64,000 nt of DNA. Origin: Streptococcus viridans (GTDB lineage: Bacteria > Bacillota > Bacilli > Lactobacillales > Streptococcaceae). The DNA lies in NCBI RefSeq assembly GCF_900636365.1, contig NZ_LR134266.1, forward strand, positions 323,501-387,500. Direction: 5' to 3'. Positions 30,853-41,097 of the stretch are shown here, one piece after another. A program made the position numbers and the translations under genes. The notes under the pieces were generated by a model. It was not told the DNA's origin, searched no databases, and saw nothing but the letters and a program-made list of their open reading frames with translations. The stretch's first letter is position 1; each line of letters starts with the position of its first letter.

Positions 30853-31218
30853 ATGACAGTAAAAATCAATACAAAAGATGGTCAAATTGAATTGACTGAT
30901 GATGTCATCGCAACTGTTGTAGGCGGTGCAGCCACTGAAATTTTTGGAGTGGTTGGGATGGCTAGCAAAAACGCGATTAAAGATAATTTCCAAGCTCTCT
31001 TAGGTAAGGAAAACTACTCTAAGGGTGTCGTTGTGAAAACAGCGGAAGCAGGAAGTATTGCGGTTGATGTTTACACTGTTTTGAGCTATGGTACAAAAAT
31101 TAGCGAAGTCTCAAAAAATATTCAAGAGCGTGTCAAATTCAGTCTAGAAAATCAACTTGGAATCACAACGGATACAGTCAACGTCTATATCCAAAACATT
31201 AAAATTGTGGGAGAATAA
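30853..31218 (+). CDS. Asp23/Gls24 family protein (YloU-like)
   Basis: A 121-aa protein with the Asp23 pattern: GQIELTDDVIATVVGGAATEIFGVVGMASK near the N-terminus and a VNVYIQNIKIV end. Such proteins act in envelope stress. This YloU-type member is regularly paired with the fatty acid kinase gene, as here (two-base gap). Its biochemical role is not known. Confidence 0.9.
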   Translation: MTVKINTKDGQIELTDDVIATVVGGAATEIFGVVGMASKNAIKDNFQALLGKENYSKGVVVKTAEAGSIAVDVYTVLSYGTKISEVSKNIQERVKFSLENQLGITTDTVNVYIQNIKIVGE

Positions 31219-31220
31219 TC

Positions 31221-32885
31221 GTGTCTAAAATTACAACTAGTTTATTTCAAGAAATGGTCCAAGCAGGGGCTACTCGCTTAAATAAACAAGCCGAGTATGT
31301 CAATTCATTGAACGTTTTTCCTGTACCAGACGGTGATACTGGAACCAATATGGGGATGACCATTGAAAATGGTGCAAAAGAAGTAGCCGATCGCTCTGCT
31401 TCAACTGTTGGAGAAGCAGCAAATATCTTTGCGAAGGGGCTTTTGATGGGAGCGCGTGGAAACTCAGGAGTCATTACTTCTCAGTTGTTCCGCGGATTTT
31501 CTCAAAGTGTCAAAGACAAGGATGAATTGGATGGAGCAGCTCTTGCGGCAGCCTTCCAAGCAGGGGTTGAAGTAGCTTATAAAGCGGTAATGAAGCCTGT
31601 AGAAGGAACCATCTTGACCGTTTCTCGTGGTGCTGCCATCGGTGCCAAGAAAAAAGCAGAATCTACCAATGATGCTGTCGAAGTCATGCGTGCGGCCCTT
31701 GAAGGAGCTAAGACAGCTCTTGCCAAAACACCAGATATGCTTCCTGTACTGAAGGAAGTTGGTGTAGTGGACTCTGGTGGTCAAGGTTTGGTCTTCATTT
31801 ATGAAGGGTTCCTATCAGCTTTGACAGGAGAATTTATCGCTTCTGAAGAATTTGTGGCGACTCCAGCAACCATGTCAGAAATGATCAACGCAGAGCACCA
31901 CAAGTCAGTAGCAGGTCATGTGGCAACCGAAGATATCACCTTTGGTTACTGTACAGAAATCATGGTCGCTTTGAAACAAGGCCCAACCTATGTGAAAGAC
32001 TTTGACTACGACGAATTCCGTAACTATTTGAACAATCTTGGGGATTCTCTATTAGTGGTTAATGATGACGAAATCGTCAAAGTCCATGTCCATACTGAAG
32101 ATCCAGGTCTTGTTATGCAAGAAGGATTGAAATATGGTAGCTTGGTCAAGGTAAAAGTCGACAACATGCGCAACCAGCACGAAGCACAAGTTGAAAAAGA
32201 AGAGCGTCAAGCGAAACCAGCTGAAGCAAAAGAATATGCTATCATCGCAGTCGTTGCGGGTGACGGATTAGCGGATATCTTCAAAGCGCAAGGTGTGGAT
32301 TACATCATCTCTGGTGGTCAAACTATGAACCCATCAACAGAAGACTTTGTCAAAGCTGTTGAAGAGTTGAATGCGCGCAACATCATTATCTTGCCAAATA
32401 ACAAAAATATCTTGATGGCCGCTCAATCAGCAGCAGAAGTCATTGAACAACCTGCAGCTGTCGTAGAGACCAAGACCATCCCTCAAGGATTGACCAGTCT
32501 TCTTGCCTTTGATGAGAGCAAGTCTATTGAAGAAAACCATGATCGAATGGCAGCAGCGATTGAAGATGTGGTGTCAGGTAGTGTGACGACAGCCGTTCGT
32601 GATACAACCATTGATGGCCTTGAAATCCATGAAAGCGACAATCTTGGAATGGTCGATGGCAAAATCGTTGTTTCCAATCCAGATATGATGGAAACCTTGA
32701 TAGCAACCTTTGATAAGATGTTGGACGAAGATAGTGAAATTGTTACGATCTATATCGGTGAAGATGGTCAAGAAGATCTAGCCAATGAGTTGGCTCAAAA
32801 CTTGATGGCTAAATATGAGGACGTTGAAGTCGAAATTCATCAAGGAAATCAACCAGTTTACCCATATTTGTTTAGCGTTGAATAA
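31221..32885 (+). CDS. fakA: Fatty acid kinase catalytic subunit (DAK2 domain)
   Basis: A 554-aa protein. The N-terminal DhaL/DAK2 nucleotide-binding domain has NVFPVPDGDTGTNMGMT and GARGNSGVITSQLFRG. The middle and C-terminal regions match YloV/FakA. With a FakB carrier (encoded elsewhere) it phosphorylates exogenous fatty acids for phospholipid synthesis. The start codon is GTG, two bases after the Asp23 gene. A terminator follows. Confidence 0.93.
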   Translation: MSKITTSLFQEMVQAGATRLNKQAEYVNSLNVFPVPDGDTGTNMGMTIENGAKEVADRSASTVGEAANIFAKGLLMGARGNSGVITSQLFRGFSQSVKDKDELDGAALAAAFQAGVEVAYKAVMKPVEGTILTVSRGAAIGAKKKAESTNDAVEVMRAALEGAKTALAKTPDMLPVLKEVGVVDSGGQGLVFIYEGFLSALTGEFIASEEFVATPATMSEMINAEHHKSVAGHVATEDITFGYCTEIMVALKQGPTYVKDFDYDEFRNYLNNLGDSLLVVNDDEIVKVHVHTEDPGLVMQEGLKYGSLVKVKVDNMRNQHEAQVEKEERQAKPAEAKEYAIIAVVAGDGLADIFKAQGVDYIISGGQTMNPSTEDFVKAVEELNARNIIILPNNKNILMAAQSAAEVIEQPAAVVETKTIPQGLTSLLAFDESKSIEENHDRMAAAIEDVVSGSVTTAVRDTTIDGLEIHESDNLGMVDGKIVVSNPDMMETLIATFDKMLDEDSEIVTIYIGEDGQEDLANELAQNLMAKYEDVEVEIHQGNQPVYPYLFSVE

Positions 32886-32914
32886 TCAAAAAATTTCAAA
32901 AATAGCAGGAAAAA

Positions 32915-32947
32915 GAGCCAAAAAAATGATTTTTTGGCCCTTTTTTT
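32915..32947 (+). terminator. Terminator of the asp23-fakA operon
   Basis: GAGCCAAAAAA, loop, TTTTTTGGCCC then seven T. Confidence 0.85.
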
Positions 32948-32987
32948 GATAAAAAAAACTTTATGAAAGCGATTAGATAGGTGTTTT

Positions 32988-33016
32988 TAGACAATTTTTA
33001 TTTGATATGTTATACT
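32988..33016 (+). promoter_or_regulatory. Promoter of the DUF1307 lipoprotein gene
   Basis: TAGACA (32988-32993) and TATACT (33011-33016), 17-base spacer. Confidence 0.7.
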
Positions 33017-33046
33017 TTAGAAAAATAGAAATAGGAGAAAAAGCAA

Positions 33047-33616
33047 ATGAAAAAGGTAATCTGCTTTTTAGGAGCTTTGCTTTTTGTGATGACGGGGTGT
33101 GCTACTAAGTCTCAGTCCACAGAAACATCAAAAAGCTCAACCACTACTTCGATAGAAAAAAGTGAAACTGGTACTAGTGAGGCAAAGGAAGAAACCAAGG
33201 TTCTCACTGCAGAAATCAATGGCAATCAACATCGCTACACCATCACGACAAAAGGTGATAAGGTTCAGAAATTAAAGTTAGATGTTTTATCAGCCTTGCC
33301 AGAAAAAATCGCCACTAATTCAGCTAATCTAAGTCCTGAAGAGATGACAAAAATTATTAATGAAGGCTTGCAGTCAGATTCAGAATACAAGGCTCTGAAA
33401 GACATGGCTGGCTTCAGTATCGAATATAAGGTCACTCCAGAGAAAAAATTAGCCTCAACGGTCTCTGTTGATATGGAAACCATTGATTGGGACAAGGTTA
33501 AAGACCTATCTTACTTTAAAGATCTTGGTATCGGTGACCTAAAAGACATCAAGGCATCGACTGTTTTCACAGGATTAAAACTCCACGGTTTTAAAGAAGA
33601 AACGCCAGCACCATAG
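33047..33616 (+). CDS. DUF1307 lipoprotein (YehR-like)
   Basis: A 189-aa protein. The signal peptide ends in the lipobox MTGC (Cys about residue 19), then comes a Ser/Thr linker. The DUF1307 domain covers about 50-185. Members are surface lipoproteins of unknown function. Single-gene unit between a promoter and a hairpin terminator. Confidence 0.85.
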   Translation: MKKVICFLGALLFVMTGCATKSQSTETSKSSTTTSIEKSETGTSEAKEETKVLTAEINGNQHRYTITTKGDKVQKLKLDVLSALPEKIATNSANLSPEEMTKIINEGLQSDSEYKALKDMAGFSIEYKVTPEKKLASTVSVDMETIDWDKVKDLSYFKDLGIGDLKDIKASTVFTGLKLHGFKEETPAP

Positions 33617-33642
33617 GTTCGGACTCTTGTCCGGCCTTTTTT
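33615..33642 (+). terminator. Terminator of the lipoprotein gene
   Basis: GGTTCGGAC, loop TCTT, GTCCGGCC then six T, overlapping the stop codon. Confidence 0.85.
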
Positions 33643-33648
33643 ATTTTC

Positions 33649-33677
33649 CATGACATTTGTCATGTCAGCCAGTGACA
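33649..33677. promoter_or_regulatory. Operator-like inverted repeats of the ABC/two-component operon
   Basis: CATGACA-TT-TGTCATG (33649-33664) overlaps TGTCA-GCCAG-TGACA (33663-33677). They lie directly upstream of a promoter with a good -10 (TATAAT, 33709-33714) but no usable -35. That is the pattern of an activator site. The LuxR-type regulator at the end of the operon is the obvious candidate. Confidence 0.55.
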
Positions 33678-33742
33678 AAATCATCTAGTAGCCTGTTATT
33701 CCTTTCGCTATAATGAAGTCAGAAAGTAAGAGGTAAGGAAAA

Positions 33743-33934
33743 ATGAAACAATGGTTCTATAAAGTGTTTACGTTAACAGTGGTTGGGATGGTCGTCTATT
33801 TGATCTTTTCAAAGGATGATAGCCTCTATTACCATTTCCCTTGGGAATTATTTGCGGGGATTGGCATCATGAGCTGGGCAGTCCAAGAAGGGCTAAAAAT
33901 GGTCAAGGCTGTTAAAAAGGAGATGGAGCAATGA
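33743..33934 (+). CDS. Small two-helix membrane protein
   Basis: A 63-aa protein with two hydrophobic segments (about 8-22 and 35-52) and a charged C-terminus. It is the first gene of a six-gene operon encoding an ABC exporter and a two-component system. It overlaps the next gene by four bases. No family recognised; it may be an accessory subunit or a sensor partner. Confidence 0.6.
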   Translation: MKQWFYKVFTLTVVGMVVYLIFSKDDSLYYHFPWELFAGIGIMSWAVQEGLKMVKAVKKEMEQ

Positions 33935-34128
33935 AAAAGAAAATTGAAATTGGATTGGTAGCTGCTCTGTGTTTGGTCCTTTGGGCAACAGAGGTTATGA
34001 CGGGATGGTTTTCTGCCCATTTTCCTAGCTGGTTTTTCCAAACGGTTTGGGGAGTGACCTTGGTCGTCTATGTCATCATTCCAGCTGGCCAAGCCTGGTT
34101 GAAAGGAGAGTCTCATGAGTGTCATTAG
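33931..34128 (+). CDS. Small two-helix membrane protein
   Basis: A 65-aa protein with two hydrophobic segments (about 5-24 and 34-54). It is coupled by overlaps to both neighbours (ATG inside the previous stop, its end overlapping the ATPase start by 14 bases). AAGGAG precedes it. Function unknown. Confidence 0.6.
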   Translation: MKKKIEIGLVAALCLVLWATEVMTGWFSAHFPSWFFQTVWGVTLVVYVIIPAGQAWLKGESHECH

Positions 34129-35032
34129 AGTTGAGAACTTGAAGAAAAGTATTAAAGGAAAAGGGATTCTAGAAGATCTTTCTTTCGCAGTCGAACGAGG
34201 GGATTGCCTGGCTTTGATTGGCCCTAACGGAGCAGGGAAGACGACCTTGCTGAATTGCCTCCTAGGAGATAGGAAGGCAACTTCTGGAACCATTGAAATA
34301 GAGGGAAAAGCTCCTGGTCATCCTCAATTGAAGACTAGTATCTCTTATCTCCCTCAAGAGAATGCTATCGTGCAAAAGTTAACCGTGCAGGAACTAATTA
34401 GTTTCTTTCGCTCCATCTATCCCAATCCCTTAACGGTCTGTGAAATCGATGAGCTATTGCGTTTTAGTCTAGAACAAAAGAAACAATTGGCCAGTAAGCT
34501 GTCTGGTGGGCAAAAACGTCTCCTATCCTTTGTCCTGACCTTGATTGGTCGTCCGTCTCTTCTCTTTTTGGATGAGCCAACGGCTGCCATGGATACGTCC
34601 ACTCGCCAACGCTTTTGGGAGATTGTCGGGGATTTAAAGGAACAAGGCGTCACTATTGTCTATTCTTCCCATTACATTGAGGAAGTCGAGCATACGGCTG
34701 ATCGGATCCTGGTCTTGCATCAGGGACGTTTGCTTCGAGATACGACGCCACTAGCTATGAGAAGTGAAGAGGTAGAAAAACATTTTACCCTGCCTTTGCG
34801 ATACCAAGCTCTAGTGGCAGGGATGGACGGAATTGGTCAAGTGACGGTCAAACCTGATGCCCTTCAAGTTGTGACAGGCGATGCCAATCGTTTGTGGACT
34901 CGATTGCAAGAAGAAGGCTGTTCGATCCAAGAGATCGAAGTGACCAATCGAAGTTTATTGGATTCTATTTTTGAAAATACAAAGGAAGTAGGTAGAGAAG
35001 ATGAAACGCATGAAAGCTCTCGGCGTGGTTGA
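34115..35032 (+). CDS. ABC transporter ATPase (bacitracin/drug exporter type)
   Basis: A 305-aa ATPase. Walker A is GPNGAGKTT, Q loop YLPQE, signature LSGGQ, Walker B LLFLDEPTAAMD and switch SSH. The C-terminal extension of about 80 residues is typical of CcmA/YhaQ-type exporters. It works with the permease encoded by the overlapping next gene. Linkage to a DesK/LuxR-type two-component system suggests export of, or resistance to, an envelope-active compound. Confidence 0.85.
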   Translation: MSVIRVENLKKSIKGKGILEDLSFAVERGDCLALIGPNGAGKTTLLNCLLGDRKATSGTIEIEGKAPGHPQLKTSISYLPQENAIVQKLTVQELISFFRSIYPNPLTVCEIDELLRFSLEQKKQLASKLSGGQKRLLSFVLTLIGRPSLLFLDEPTAAMDTSTRQRFWEIVGDLKEQGVTIVYSSHYIEEVEHTADRILVLHQGRLLRDTTPLAMRSEEVEKHFTLPLRYQALVAGMDGIGQVTVKPDALQVVTGDANRLWTRLQEEGCSIQEIEVTNRSLLDSIFENTKEVGREDETHESSRRG

Positions 35033-35741
35033 GTGGCATTTGACCAGACGCCAAGCCATTTATTATTTATTATCAATAGGGATGCCCACGGCTTTTTATC
35101 TCTTCTTTTCAGGGATGTACCAGGATACACCAGGGGCACCCGCTCACTTTATGAGGGATTATCTCCTCTCCATGACGGCTTTTTCCATGATGTCTACGGC
35201 TCTATTTTCCTTTCCAACAGTTCTTGAAACTGATCGACTCAATAATTGGCAAAAAGTCTTGCGCCATACCCCGGTATCTATGGTAGAATATTATCTAATA
35301 AAGGTTGCGGGTCTCTTTGTAGACTTTCTCCTATCCATTGGGGTCGTCTTTACCGTGGGTCATGTGGTGCGCCATGTGAACATGTCTCTACAGGATTGGG
35401 TCTTAGCGGCCTTCCTTCTCATCCTAGGAAGTCTAGCTTTTGTAGCTATCGGTCTGGTCTTGACCTTGCTTCCTTCCAGTCAATTGATGTCGGTTGCGGG
35501 CAATCTCCTCTATATGGGACTGGCTGTTATGGGTGGCCTATGGATGCCTATTAGTGTCTTTCCGGAATGGATGCAAGCTATTGGCAAATGCCTGCCAACC
35601 TATCAATTGATGGAACTGATCAAGACCTTTTTAAATAAGGGGCAGGTCAATGGCTTTGCTAGTCTCTATTTAACCTTGTTTACTTTGGTCTTGTTTACCC
35701 TTGTCATCGTCTATCGTCGTCATTCTGAGGTTCGTTCATGA
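35001..35741 (+). CDS. ABC-2 type permease
   Basis: A 246-aa protein with six helices and the ABC2_membrane pattern (LLYMGLAVMGGLWMPISVFPEWMQ). It overlaps the ATPase gene by 32 bases and the kinase gene by four. The ATG at 35010 is an alternative start with similar spacing to GTAGAGAAG. Confidence 0.82.
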   Translation: MKRMKALGVVEWHLTRRQAIYYLLSIGMPTAFYLFFSGMYQDTPGAPAHFMRDYLLSMTAFSMMSTALFSFPTVLETDRLNNWQKVLRHTPVSMVEYYLIKVAGLFVDFLLSIGVVFTVGHVVRHVNMSLQDWVLAAFLLILGSLAFVAIGLVLTLLPSSQLMSVAGNLLYMGLAVMGGLWMPISVFPEWMQAIGKCLPTYQLMELIKTFLNKGQVNGFASLYLTLFTLVLFTLVIVYRRHSEVRS

Positions 35742-36835
35742 TTGAAAAACTCAAGCGTATTCATTATATGTTTTACGCTAGCCTAGTCTTTATGGGATTC
35801 CCATTTATCTCTATTTTATTGGGTGAGGTTCCCTACTGGCACTTCTTTTTAGCCCTCTTGTTTATTGCTTCCTATCTAGGAATCTTGATTACTGAAAACA
35901 AAAAGCTGATCTGGATTTGTTGGCTGTACCTCCTAGCCTATGTAGCAGGAAATACTCTTTTTATTAACGCCAACTATTTTTGGTTTTATTTCTTCATCAG
36001 TAACCTGTTAGTCTATCACTTTGAGATTCGCAATTTTCGCTCTCCTTATCTTTGGACAGTTTTTCTATCGCAATTTCTACTTTTTGGAGTTATCTTTTTC
36101 AAACAGAATGCGATGGAGTATGAATGGGTATTTTTAATCATCATTTTCTTCTTTACCCATGCCATGACTTACGGCATGGTTCGGATTCGGATGATGGAAG
36201 AGTTGAAAGCTGACCATGCCAAGCAAAATGCCCAGATCAATCTCTTGCTGGCAGAAAACGAGCGCCATCGGATTGGCCGTGATCTACATGACAGTCTGGG
36301 GCACACCTTTGCTATGCTCAGTGTCAAGGCAGACCTGGCTGATCAATTCTTAGCATTGGGTCAGGTTGAGAAGGCGCAGGAGCAGGTGCAAGAGATCCAA
36401 GCCATTAGTCAAGAGTCTATGCACCAAGTCCGAGAGATTGTGGAGAACTTGAAACAGCGAACCCTGGCAAGAGAGTTGGAAACCGTCAAGCAAATGCTGG
36501 AAGTAGCTCAAGTCAAAGTAGAGATTCAAAACGAGCTCGATACAGCTAGCATCTCGCCGGTCCTAGAGTCTGCTCTGGCCATGGTGTCTCTGGAACTAGC
36601 CACCAATATGATCAAACATGCCAAAGCGACGCAAGCCCTTCTCACTTATCGCTCCACCGAAACAGGGGTGGAAATGGTCGCAGAAGACAATGGTATCGGC
36701 TTTGATAAGGTCTCCGATAAGGACCTGCACTCGATCCGCGAACGGATTGCCTTGTTGGGAGGAGAGCTGGAGATCAGTCATCAATACAAGCCGACCCGGA
36801 TAGAAATACGGATCCCCTATCAAGAAAGGAAATAA
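35738..36835 (+). CDS. Sensor histidine kinase (HisKA_3, DesK/YvfT type)
   Basis: A 365-aa protein. Five or six N-terminal helices (to about residue 155) without a large outside domain indicate sensing within the membrane. The dimerisation helix has the phospho-acceptor His in [12 protein letters not shown], and the HATPase part has EDNGIGFD. It pairs with the response regulator two bases downstream. Confidence 0.88.
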   Translation: MIEKLKRIHYMFYASLVFMGFPFISILLGEVPYWHFFLALLFIASYLGILITENKKLIWICWLYLLAYVAGNTLFINANYFWFYFFISNLLVYHFEIRNFRSPYLWTVFLSQFLLFGVIFFKQNAMEYEWVFLIIIFFFTHAMTYGMVRIRMMEELKADHAKQNAQINLLLAENERHRIGRDLHDSLGHTFAMLSVKADLADQFLALGQVEKAQEQVQEIQAISQESMHQVREIVENLKQRTLARELETVKQMLEVAQVKVEIQNELDTASISPVLESALAMVSLELATNMIKHAKATQALLTYRSTETGVEMVAEDNGIGFDKVSDKDLHSIRERIALLGGELEISHQYKPTRIEIRIPYQERK

Positions 36836-36836
36836 A

Positions 36837-37436
36837 ATGCGCTTATTAGTTGCAGAAGACCAAAGTATGTTGCGCGATGCCCTCTGCCAGCTCTTGCTTT
36901 TGCAAGAGGATGTAGAAGAAGTCTTGCAAGCTGGAGATGGGCAAGAAGCCATTCGCTTACTCGAAACCCATCCAGTTGATATTGCTATTTTAGATATTGA
37001 GATGCCTATCAAAACAGGACTAGAAGTGTTGGAATGGGCCAAAAGTCAACAACCCCAGCTCAAGGTTGTCATCGTTACCACCTTTAAGCGGCCGGGTTAC
37101 TTTGAGCGGGCCCTGAAGGCTGGAGTCGATGCCTATGTCTTAAAAGAACGCCGCATCACGGACTTGATGGGCACCCTGCATACCGTTTTGGCAGGTCAAA
37201 AAGAATATTCTCCTGAATTAATGGAGGGAATCTTGACCCATCCCAATCCTCTAAGTTCTCAGGAGCAAGCAGTCCTAAAAGAAGTCGCCAAAGGAGCTTC
37301 CAACCAAGAAATTGCTGATCGTTTATTTCTCTCTAACGGGACCATCCGCAATTATATGTCAGCGATTCTGACTAAATTGGATGCAGAGAACCGGACCGAG
37401 GCAGCAAAGATTGCCCAAGAAAGGGGCTGGCTATAA
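36837..37436 (+). CDS. LuxR/NarL-type response regulator
   Basis: A 199-aa protein. The receiver has AEDQ, the phospho-acceptor Asp in ILDIEMP, and Lys in VLKERR. The C-terminal LuxR HTH is [22 protein letters not shown]. Last gene of the ABC exporter operon; it probably acts on the inverted repeats at 33649-33677. Confidence 0.9.
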   Translation: MRLLVAEDQSMLRDALCQLLLLQEDVEEVLQAGDGQEAIRLLETHPVDIAILDIEMPIKTGLEVLEWAKSQQPQLKVVIVTTFKRPGYFERALKAGVDAYVLKERRITDLMGTLHTVLAGQKEYSPELMEGILTHPNPLSSQEQAVLKEVAKGASNQEIADRLFLSNGTIRNYMSAILTKLDAENRTEAAKIAQERGWL

Positions 37437-37445
37437 GCAAGCAAA

Positions 37446-37472
37446 GTTTCTAGGATTCCTAGAGACTTTTTT
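37446..37472 (+). terminator. Terminator of the ABC/two-component operon
   Basis: AAGTTTCTAGG and CCTAGAGACTTTTTT form a hairpin just after the regulator gene. Confidence 0.85.
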
Positions 37473-37523
37473 GATTGGATTGTTCTTTTTTCAGGAAATA
37501 TCTCATTATTCGGATTTGGATAG

Positions 37524-37538
37524 AAAATTCAGAAAATT
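37524..37538. promoter_or_regulatory. CodY box upstream of ilvB
   Basis: AAAATTCAGAAAATT differs from the CodY consensus AATTTTCWGAAAATT at two positions. It lies 13 bases before the -35. Branched-chain amino acid genes are classic CodY targets. Confidence 0.7.
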
Positions 37539-37550
37539 TGTGATTTTTAC

Positions 37551-37578
37551 TTGAAATATTTTCCAAAAATGATATGAT
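37551..37578 (+). promoter_or_regulatory. Promoter of ilvBNC
   Basis: TTGAAA (37551-37556) and TATGAT (37573-37578), 16-base spacer. No T-box or leader peptide is visible in the 45-base leader. Confidence 0.7.
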
Positions 37579-37622
37579 AGTAGCATGCTCATTTGATAAT
37601 CAAAGAAACAGAAAGGAGAGAC

Positions 37623-39323
37623 ATGGAGAAAATTACCTTAGAAACTGCAAAGACAGGTTCAGAGCTTGTGCTAGAAACGCTTCGAGATCTTGGGATTGAT
37701 ACCATTTTTGGCTACCCAGGTGGAGCGGTTTTGCCCCTTTACGATGCTATTTATAGTTTTAAAGGGATCAAACACATTCTTGGTCGACATGAACAAGGGT
37801 GCTTGCATGAAGCGGAAGGCTACGCCAAATCAACTGGAAAGTTGGGTGTCGCAGTCGTCACTAGTGGACCTGGAGCAACCAATGCCATTACAGGGATTGC
37901 GGATGCCATGAGTGATAGTGTTCCTCTTCTTGTGTTTACTGGTCAGGTCAACCGTTCTGGGATCGGGAAAGATGCCTTCCAAGAGGCAGATATTGTTGGG
38001 ATTACCATGCCGATTACCAAGTACAATTACCAAGTACGTGAGACAGCGGATATTCCACGGGTTATCACGGAAGCAGTTCATATTGCGACAACTGGGCGTC
38101 CAGGCCCCGTCGTCATTGACCTTCCAAAAGATGTCTCTGCCCTAGAAACTGATTATATTTACAATCCGGCCATTAACATTCCAAGTTACCAGCCGACTAT
38201 TGAACCAAATGAATTACAGATTAAGAAAATCTTGAAGCAACTTGGCAAGGCTAAGAAACCAGTCCTCTTGGCTGGAGGTGGCGTCAGCTATGCAGAAGCG
38301 GCGGATGAATTGGTAGCCTTGGCAGAACGCTATCAGATTCCTGTGGTAACTAGTCTTCTAGGACAGGGAACGATTGCAACCAGCCACCCTCTCTTCCTTG
38401 GGATGGGAGGCATGCACGGTTCTTTTGCGGCCAACATTGCTATGACAGAAGCAGATTTTATGATTAGCATCGGTTGTCGTTTTGATGATCGTCTGACGGG
38501 AAATCCAAAGACCTTTGCGAAGAATGCCAAAGTCGCTCACATTGATATTGACCCAGCAGAGATTGGTAAAATCATTGCAGTCGATATTCCAGTCGTTGGC
38601 GATGCCAAAAAAGCCTTAAAACAATTGTTAGCAGAGCCAGTGGTTCATACCAATACGGAGAAATGGGTTGAGAAAGTTACCCAAGATAAAAATCGGGTTC
38701 GTTCTTACGATAAGAAAGAACGCGTGGTCCAACCCCAAGCAGTTATTGAACGCGTGGGTGAGTTGACCAAGGGGGATGCCATCGTCGTGACAGACGTTGG
38801 CCAACACCAAATGTGGGCTGCTCAGTACTACCCGTACCAAAACGAACGGCAGTTGGTGACTTCTGGTGGTCTAGGAACCATGGGATTCGGTGTGCCAGCA
38901 GCCATTGGTGCTAAGATTGCCAATCCAGATAAAGAAGTCGTGCTCTTTGTCGGCGATGGTGGCTTCCAGATGACCAACCAAGAGTTGGCAATCTTGAATG
39001 TTTACAAGGTTCCAATCAAGGTCATCATGCTCAACAACCATTCACTTGGAATGGTTCGGCAGTGGCAAGAAGCCTTCTATGATGGACGAACATCAGAGTC
39101 TGTCTTTGAAACCTTGCCAGACTTCCAATTGATGGCGCAAGCCTATGGGATTAAGAATTACAAATTTGATAATCCCGAAACCTTAGAGAAGGATTTGGAA
39201 GTTATTACCGAAGATGTACCAATGTTCATCGAGATCGACATTTCTCGGAAAGAGCACGTTTTACCAATGGTACCAGCTGGTAAGAGCAATCATGAGATGT
39301 TGGGGGTGAAGTTTAATGCGTAG
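37623..39323 (+). CDS. ilvB: Acetolactate synthase large subunit
   Basis: A 566-aa thiamin-diphosphate enzyme catalysing the first common step of valine, leucine and isoleucine synthesis. Seen are the ThDP Glu region GRHEQGCLHEAEGYAK, GPGATNAITGIADA, and the ThDP/Mg motif GDGGFQMTNQELAI with NNHSLGMV. ATG 37623 follows GAAAGGAGAG. It overlaps ilvN by eight bases. Confidence 0.96.
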   Translation: MEKITLETAKTGSELVLETLRDLGIDTIFGYPGGAVLPLYDAIYSFKGIKHILGRHEQGCLHEAEGYAKSTGKLGVAVVTSGPGATNAITGIADAMSDSVPLLVFTGQVNRSGIGKDAFQEADIVGITMPITKYNYQVRETADIPRVITEAVHIATTGRPGPVVIDLPKDVSALETDYIYNPAINIPSYQPTIEPNELQIKKILKQLGKAKKPVLLAGGGVSYAEAADELVALAERYQIPVVTSLLGQGTIATSHPLFLGMGGMHGSFAANIAMTEADFMISIGCRFDDRLTGNPKTFAKNAKVAHIDIDPAEIGKIIAVDIPVVGDAKKALKQLLAEPVVHTNTEKWVEKVTQDKNRVRSYDKKERVVQPQAVIERVGELTKGDAIVVTDVGQHQMWAAQYYPYQNERQLVTSGGLGTMGFGVPAAIGAKIANPDKEVVLFVGDGGFQMTNQELAILNVYKVPIKVIMLNNHSLGMVRQWQEAFYDGRTSESVFETLPDFQLMAQAYGIKNYKFDNPETLEKDLEVITEDVPMFIEIDISRKEHVLPMVPAGKSNHEMLGVKFNA

Positions 39324-39792
39324 AATGTTAACAGCCAAACTTCAAAACCGGTCTGGGGTTCTCAATCGCTTTACTGGTGTCTTGTCTAGACGCCAAGTCA
39401 ACATTGAGAGTATCTCGGTAGGGGCGACAGAAAATCCCAATGTGTCACGGATTACTATTATCATTGACGTCGCGTCTCATGATGAAGTGGAACAAATCAT
39501 CAAGCAACTCAACCGCCAGGTCGATGTGATTCGCGTTCGAGATATTACAGATAAACCTCACCTCGAGCGTGAAGTGATTCTGATCAAGGTCTCAGCGCCT
39601 GCAGAGAAACGGGCAGAATTGCTAGCCATTATCCAGCCCTTCCGCGCGACTGTGGTAGACGTGGCTCCAAGCTCCATCACCGTGCAGATGACAGGAAATG
39701 CAGAGAAGAACGAAGCTCTCTTGCGTGTCATTCGTCCTTATGGGATTAAGAATGTTGCACGGACGGGTGCAACTGGCTTTACCCGCGATTAA
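39316..39792 (+). CDS. ilvN: Acetolactate synthase small (regulatory) subunit
   Basis: A 158-aa protein. The N-terminal ACT domain (LQNRSGVLNRFTGVLSRRQVNIESISVG) should bind valine for feedback control. The C-terminal half is conserved. It is translationally coupled to ilvB by overlap. Confidence 0.96.
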   Translation: MRRMLTAKLQNRSGVLNRFTGVLSRRQVNIESISVGATENPNVSRITIIIDVASHDEVEQIIKQLNRQVDVIRVRDITDKPHLEREVILIKVSAPAEKRAELLAIIQPFRATVVDVAPSSITVQMTGNAEKNEALLRVIRPYGIKNVARTGATGFTRD

Positions 39793-39841
39793 AGCCCACC
39801 ATTCAAAATAGTTACTACCGCCTAAGAGGCAATAAAAATAG

Positions 39842-40882
<1,041 letters not shown>

Positions 40883-40891
40883 TGAGGTGAT

Positions 40892-40922
40892 GGTGAAGTT
40901 GGGAGAAATCCCAACTTCTTTT
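40892..40922 (+). terminator. Terminator after ilvC
   Basis: GAAGTTGGGA, GAAA loop, TCCCAACTTC then five T. Confidence 0.88.
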
Positions 40923-41057
40923 TCATCAATAGCAGAGATGGATTGGAAGGTATTTTCAACCATTTAGCAGAATCTGTATGAAGAGACGTGCCGTATCGAG
41001 CATTTTGGGTGATTTTTCTGAAAATTTGGGAAACACGCTGAAATTTTTGCAGTCTTT

Positions 41058-41066
41058 TGATATAAT
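41058..41066 (+). promoter_or_regulatory. Extended -10 promoter of ilvA
   Basis: TGATATAAT (41058-41066) with a weak -35, 32 bases before the ilvA start. Confidence 0.6.
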
Positions 41067-41097
41067 TAGATGAAATAAGGAGAAGAAGAGGAAGACT

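Noticed and set aside
37437-37622. T-box or branched-chain leader peptide before ilvB
   Set aside because: The transcribed leader is only about 40 bases, with no Ile/Leu/Val-rich frame and no T-box sequence. The CodY box explains regulation.
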